The position numbers and the translations under genes are program-made. The notes beneath the pieces are model-generated. The model saw only the letters and a program-made list of their open reading frames with translations, had not been told where the DNA came from and made no database searches. This document shows positions 60,306 to 64,000 of a stretch of 64,000 nt of DNA, one piece after another (the stretch's first letter is position 1; each line of letters starts with the position of its first letter). Origin of the DNA: Flagellimonas yonaguniensis (GTDB lineage: Bacteria > Bacteroidota > Bacteroidia > Flavobacteriales > Flavobacteriaceae); the NCBI RefSeq assembly GCF_029193885.1, contig NZ_JARFVB010000005.1, positions 1 through 64,000 of the forward strand, read 5' to 3'.

Positions 60306-61228
60306 TTGCTGGTCTCCTCCTTGGGAGCTTCCTCTTCGTAGTACTCGATGGTTCTTGTGGTGTACGTATTGCCGGGAGTAACAATCTGTTTTACCCAATT
60401 ACCGGGAGTATGGTTATCGAACTGAAAAATGTACTTGTCCGCCGATTCGGTGTTCACCGTTTTCTTGACCACTTTGCTCAGCACTCCATTTGTATAGTGA
60501 TAGAACCTTTTTTTCTGTGATACGAATTCTTTTCCGGCCACATCATACAGAAAATCTTCGCTTGTTACCAATTTGCCGGCGGTATTGAAGACCTCTTCGT
60601 TTGCAATATTTGGTTCTCCATCGATATACTCCTTGGTCAAAATATCCTCATATTCTCCGTTCGCTCCCTTTTTAGTGGAAGTTCTCACGGATTTCTGTAA
60701 AATTCCATTGGTAAAAGTGCTTACCGTCTTTTCATTTTTTACCTGAGTGTATTCAAAAGTGGTCTCGTCCACACCTTCACCATTGGATGTGATGATACGG
60801 GTTAATTTCCCTTCTTCGTCATAATGGTATTGCTGCTGCTCCAAGAATTGTTTGTCGTAAGAGATTATCTTCTCGATGACCTTTCGGTTGGGAACTGTAT
60901 CCATCTCATAAAAGTTGGCCATGGAAGTGGATTCATCCAAAACGTTGCCCTTATAACTTTCCATACGCTTCTCCACCAACTCACCTTCATCGTATTTGTA
61001 ATATGTAATGTCCTGATCGGTGTCGTTGTATTGGGTAATTGTCTTGGTCAGTACACCATCCTTATTGAATTCAAATAATTCCTTACCATAATCGGTACTT
61101 ATTAGACACGACTTGACCTGCCCTTTGAGATCAAAGTCTTCTACGGTAAAAATTTGAACCTCTTGGGACCAAATTCCAAGGCTATGGAGAAATAAAAAAA
61201 GAAATAGTATGGTGCAGTGTTTTTCCAT
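60302..61228 (-). CDS. Hypothetical exported protein with YD/RHS-like beta repeats
   Basis: This 308-residue protein has a signal peptide (TILFLFLFLHSLGIWSQ). The mature part is a series of short beta hairpins such as YHYDEEGKLTRIITSNG, FYHYTNGVLSKVVKK and FNKDGVLTKTITQYN, similar in rhythm to YD/RHS repeats. No toxin or peptidase domain is evident, and the end is acidic (EEEAPKEETSN). It may be a surface or periplasmic scaffold. It overlaps the esterase gene by 4 bases at its 3' end. Confidence 0.65.
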   Translation of the reverse strand: MEKHCTILFLFLFLHSLGIWSQEVQIFTVEDFDLKGQVKSCLISTDYGKELFEFNKDGVLTKTITQYNDTDQDITYYKYDEGELVEKRMESYKGNVLDESTSMANFYEMDTVPNRKVIEKIISYDKQFLEQQQYHYDEEGKLTRIITSNGEGVDETTFEYTQVKNEKTVSTFTNGILQKSVRTSTKKGANGEYEDILTKEYIDGEPNIANEEVFNTAGKLVTSEDFLYDVAGKEFVSQKKRFYHYTNGVLSKVVKKTVNTESADKYIFQFDNHTPGNWVKQIVTPGNTYTTRTIEYYEEEAPKEETSN

Positions 61229-61305
61229 GTTGTAAAATTAGTCGTTAAAAATGCAACTGAAAAATCTAAACCACACATATTGTGCCCTAGATGGCCATAT
61301 CCTAT

Positions 61306-62562
61306 TTAAAACTTTCGTTGAGGGTCAAATGGTGCAATATCCATGGACAATTTATCCCCTGAAATAATTTCGGTCACCAATTTGCCCGTTGCTGGTCCCA
61401 AGCTCCAACCCATCATGGCATGCCCGGTAGCTATGGTTACATTATCAACATTTTTAGGTCTACCAATGTACGGAAGGCCATCGGGAGACACGGGACGAAG
61501 TCCACATTGTGCATTATTCTTGGCTTCCTCGGGGACGTGAAGTCCTTTGTAATACCCCTCAACCCCTTTTGCTATGGCCTCTACCCTTTCCTTGCGAATA
61601 TTGTGATTGATTCCGGAAAACTCCATGGTTCCTGCAAATCGGGTAAAGCCCTCCATGGGGGTAACGGCAATCTTTTTCTCCATTAAAATGGCGGGCATTG
61701 TAATGTTTGTTGGCTCCTCCACATTGATTCTATATCCTTTACCTGCCTGCAACGGTAATTTCAAGTTCAACTTTTTTGATAGCCCAGCGGTCCATGACCC
61801 TGCGGCAAAGACCACTTCATCTGCTCTGTAGGATGCTTTTTCGGTTGTTACCTCGGTAATTTTGTTTCCAGATACGGACACATCGATCACAGTTTCATTT
61901 TTGTGAAGTGCCACCCCACTTTTATCAAGGTACTCCACCATTCTTTTCATGATCAATGGAGGTGTGGTATGTCTATCACATTCCCAAAGGATGGCTCCCG
62001 CAGCATTGAAATCCACATTGGGTTCCATTTGCTTCAAATCTTCTTTGGAAAGATGTTTGCCCACCAGTCCCATTTCTCCAGCCTTTTCCACCACTTCCAT
62101 CTCGTGGTCGCGGGCTGCTTCGGTTTGGTACACCATCAACAGACCTTTATCCCCTATCTCAAAATCCCCCAAGTCGCCCGAAGCTTGGATACCTTCATAC
62201 AGTTCCCTGCTCAAAAGGTTAATGTCCTTGATCACGGGCATGGCCTGCTTCACTTTGGATTTGGTTGATGATTTTTTAAAATACCATGCCCATTTAATAA
62301 AATCAGGGTCCAATCGTGGTTTCATATAAAAGGGGCTGGATGAATTGAACATGTACTTCAATCCCTTTGTGATTATACCTGGTGCGGCCAAGGAAATAAT
62401 ATGGCTAGGGGTCAGGTATCCTGCATTGACAAAAGAAGCCCCCGAAGTAATGTCGGATTTATCCAGTACGGTTACCCGATGTCCTTCCTTTTGTAAAAAA
62501 TAAGCGGTGGAAAGTCCCACGATACCACCACCGATTATAACCACACTTTTGTTCTTGTCCAT
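61306..62562 (-). CDS. FAD-dependent amino-acid dehydrogenase (DadA/DAO family)
   Basis: This 418-residue flavoprotein has the FAD dinucleotide motif VVIIGGGIVGLSTAYFLQKEGHRVTVLDK and the DAO-family C-terminus PYIGRPKNVDNVTIATGHAMMGWSLGPATGKLV. The closest named relatives are DadA (D-amino-acid dehydrogenase, feeding electrons to quinones) and hydroxyproline or glycine oxidases. Without neighbours of an amino-acid pathway the substrate remains open. It sits alone, upstream of the M28 peptidase gene and divergent from it. Confidence 0.85.
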   Translation of the reverse strand: MDKNKSVVIIGGGIVGLSTAYFLQKEGHRVTVLDKSDITSGASFVNAGYLTPSHIISLAAPGIITKGLKYMFNSSSPFYMKPRLDPDFIKWAWYFKKSSTKSKVKQAMPVIKDINLLSRELYEGIQASGDLGDFEIGDKGLLMVYQTEAARDHEMEVVEKAGEMGLVGKHLSKEDLKQMEPNVDFNAAGAILWECDRHTTPPLIMKRMVEYLDKSGVALHKNETVIDVSVSGNKITEVTTEKASYRADEVVFAAGSWTAGLSKKLNLKLPLQAGKGYRINVEEPTNITMPAILMEKKIAVTPMEGFTRFAGTMEFSGINHNIRKERVEAIAKGVEGYYKGLHVPEEAKNNAQCGLRPVSPDGLPYIGRPKNVDNVTIATGHAMMGWSLGPATGKLVTEIISGDKLSMDIAPFDPQRKF

Positions 62563-62682
62563 GTTGATACTTCAATAAGGGTGCAAAATACGTAAAGGGT
62601 CTGAAAATGTTAATGCAAAATTTGCAATTTCTTTATCTAACTTTTTGACTATTTTTGAAGGATTTTGAAAACCCACAAACTA

Positions 62683-64000
62683 ATGAAAAAATTATCCTTA
62701 TTGGTATTGGGCTTTGCCTTTGCCTGCAATTCCTCCCAGAAAACAGTTTCGGAGGCCCAACAACCAAAACCGGTAGCCAGTCCGGTGTCCTATGCGGAAT
62801 CCATTACTCAAGATGAACTTAAAGAACATTTATACACTTATGCTTCGGATGAGTTTGAGGGCAGGGAAACCGGCGCTCCCGGACAAAAAAAGGCCGTGGA
62901 TTATATTAAGGCCCACTATGAATCCTTGGAAATTCCACCGGCACAATCAAATGGCGATTATTTTCAAAAAGTGCCATTGGAGATGTCCAAAGCTCCCCAA
63001 GGAAACTTGAGCATCAACGATACCTCTTTTGAGCTTGGCGAGCATGTATTGACCTTCTCAGAGGCCAAGGGTGCACATAACAGCATTGTTTATGCAGGGT
63101 ATGGTATAGAAGATGGTGAGTATTCCGACTACAGTGGAATCGATGTTAAAGGAAAATATGTGCTCATTAAAGCCGGCGAGCCCGTTGATGCAAATGGTGT
63201 GTACGAGATTTCTGGAAATATGGAAAAATCCGTTTGGAGCAATGCATCAGAAGCTGTGGGCAAAAAACAGGATATTGCCCACGCAAAAGGAGCTATCGGG
63301 GTATTGTACTACGATATGTTGAGCTTCCCAAGATTCAGCAGGTATTTTCAGTTTATGAAGAAAAACAATAGTGGTAGAATGCGATTGGCCGAGGACAAGA
63401 GTGATGAAGTTCTCATTTACTTGGACGATACCGCGGTAAAAGTACTCAAAAGTGACATTGAAGAAGACAATGTTCCCAAAGTCATTGAGGCGGATATCCA
63501 ATTGAACATTTCAAGCAGTAATGAAGGAATCAATTCTGAAAATGTCGTGGCTGTTTTAAAAGGTTCCGAGAAACCAGATGAGTTTGTGGTTATTTCTTCC
63601 CACTTGGACCACATCGGAGTTACTTCCGATGGACAGATAAATAATGGTGCCGATGACGACGGATCGGGCACTGTTTCCCTATTGGAGATTGCGCAAGCAT
63701 TCAAAAAAGCTGCCGATGAGGGCAATGGCCCAAAACGCTCCATAGTCTTTTTGCATGTTACCGGAGAAGAAAAAGGACTTTTGGGTTCCAGATATTATAC
63801 CGATGTTGATCCTGTTTTTCCTTTGGAAAACACTGTTGCGGACCTTAACATTGATATGATCGGGCGGATAGACCCCAACTATGAGGGAGCTAGAAACTAC
63901 TTGTATTTGATAGGCTCCGATAAATTGAGCACCGAATTGCACAATCTATCCGAAGAAGTAAATAATAAGTACACCAACATTGAGTTTGATTACACGTACA
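62683..64000 (+). CDS. M28-family zinc peptidase lipoprotein, incomplete at the window edge
   Basis: At least 439 residues; the frame is still open at the last base. The start MKKLSLLVLGFAFAC is a lipoprotein signal (Cys at 15), so it acts in the envelope. Zinc-site blocks of the M28 aminopeptidase fold are SSHLDHIG, NNGADDDGSGT and TGEEKGLLGSRYY, then LNIDMIGRID. A PA-like insert (about 130-260) is present before the peptidase core. It would release N-terminal residues from peptides. The C-terminal part lies beyond the window. Confidence 0.88.
   Translation, partial: MKKLSLLVLGFAFACNSSQKTVSEAQQPKPVASPVSYAESITQDELKEHLYTYASDEFEGRETGAPGQKKAVDYIKAHYESLEIPPAQSNGDYFQKVPLEMSKAPQGNLSINDTSFELGEHVLTFSEAKGAHNSIVYAGYGIEDGEYSDYSGIDVKGKYVLIKAGEPVDANGVYEISGNMEKSVWSNASEAVGKKQDIAHAKGAIGVLYYDMLSFPRFSRYFQFMKKNNSGRMRLAEDKSDEVLIYLDDTAVKVLKSDIEEDNVPKVIEADIQLNISSSNEGINSENVVAVLKGSEKPDEFVVISSHLDHIGVTSDGQINNGADDDGSGTVSLLEIAQAFKKAADEGNGPKRSIVFLHVTGEEKGLLGSRYYTDVDPVFPLENTVADLNIDMIGRIDPNYEGARNYLYLIGSDKLSTELHNLSEEVNNKYTNIEFDYTY

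Noticed and set aside
1..64000. CRISPR array, prophage, tRNA or rRNA genes
   Set aside because: I saw no regularly spaced repeats with unique spacers, no phage structural genes and no recognisable tRNA or rRNA sequence while reading through; a covariance scan for tRNAs was not possible.

Overview
This 64 kb window looks like chromosomal DNA of a marine-type Flavobacteriaceae bacterium (Bacteroidota). A Muricauda/Flagellimonas-like genus is only a guess. The signs are a near-complete menaquinone set, an OMP beta-barrel TonB-type receptor, paired ATP-grasp/alpha-E/transglutaminase genes, a long NusB, DUF3276 and DUF2853 proteins, promoters of the TAnnTTTG type, and intergenic palindromes of the 'TCTCGACTGCGCTCGA' type. 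I saw no rRNA, tRNA, CRISPR array, complete transposon or phage.

Positions 1-6000 are the accessory part. The left edge holds what looks like an IS21-family terminus that cuts off a Crp/Fnr regulator, followed by an AzoR-like flavoprotein. Then come four unrelated, same-strand, single-gene units: a GNAT acetyltransferase, a TPR/S41 peptidase, a CPBP membrane protease and a beta-lactamase-fold hydrolase. Each of the four is preceded by a recurring element with a GTTRNNN-type core (GTTGGGT, GTTATAC, GTTGTGC, GTTATGG). The spacers carry imperfect palindromes, and a second shared motif sits just behind stop codons. This resembles an integron-type gene-cassette array with unfamiliar attC-like sites and no integrase in view. 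It is the most unusual feature of the window.

Positions 6000-24000 are core genome: a YdjC-type deacetylase, an exported Gfo/Idh/MocA oxidoreductase, a nusB-DUF1573-yajC operon, an MsbA-like exporter, redox proteins, a cold-shock protein, two tandem micropeptide genes, a cyclophilin-FKBP fusion, two SRPBCC proteins, and two PLP enzymes (cysteine-synthase-like and AONS/SPT-like). The PLP pair matches the first two steps of capnine/sulfonolipid synthesis. An S9 peptidase and YbaB follow.

Positions 24000-46200 hold a threonine aldolase, a large zinc metalloprotease, the ATP-grasp/alpha-E/transglutaminase operon, prfB with its programmed +1 frameshift, an ArsC-like protein, an outer-membrane receptor, fumC, small and hypothetical proteins, ettA, an acyl-CoA carboxylase subunit and an M24 peptidase.

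Positions 46200-59700 are a dispersed menaquinone cluster, read on the minus strand: menI-menF-menD-DUF2853, cvfB, a SPOR protein, menA, a LytTR regulator, a TPR histidine kinase, then menC-CPBP-menE. Neither menB nor menH is present. The last 4 kb hold an esterase, a secreted repeat protein, a DadA-like oxidase and the start of an M28 peptidase that runs off the window.
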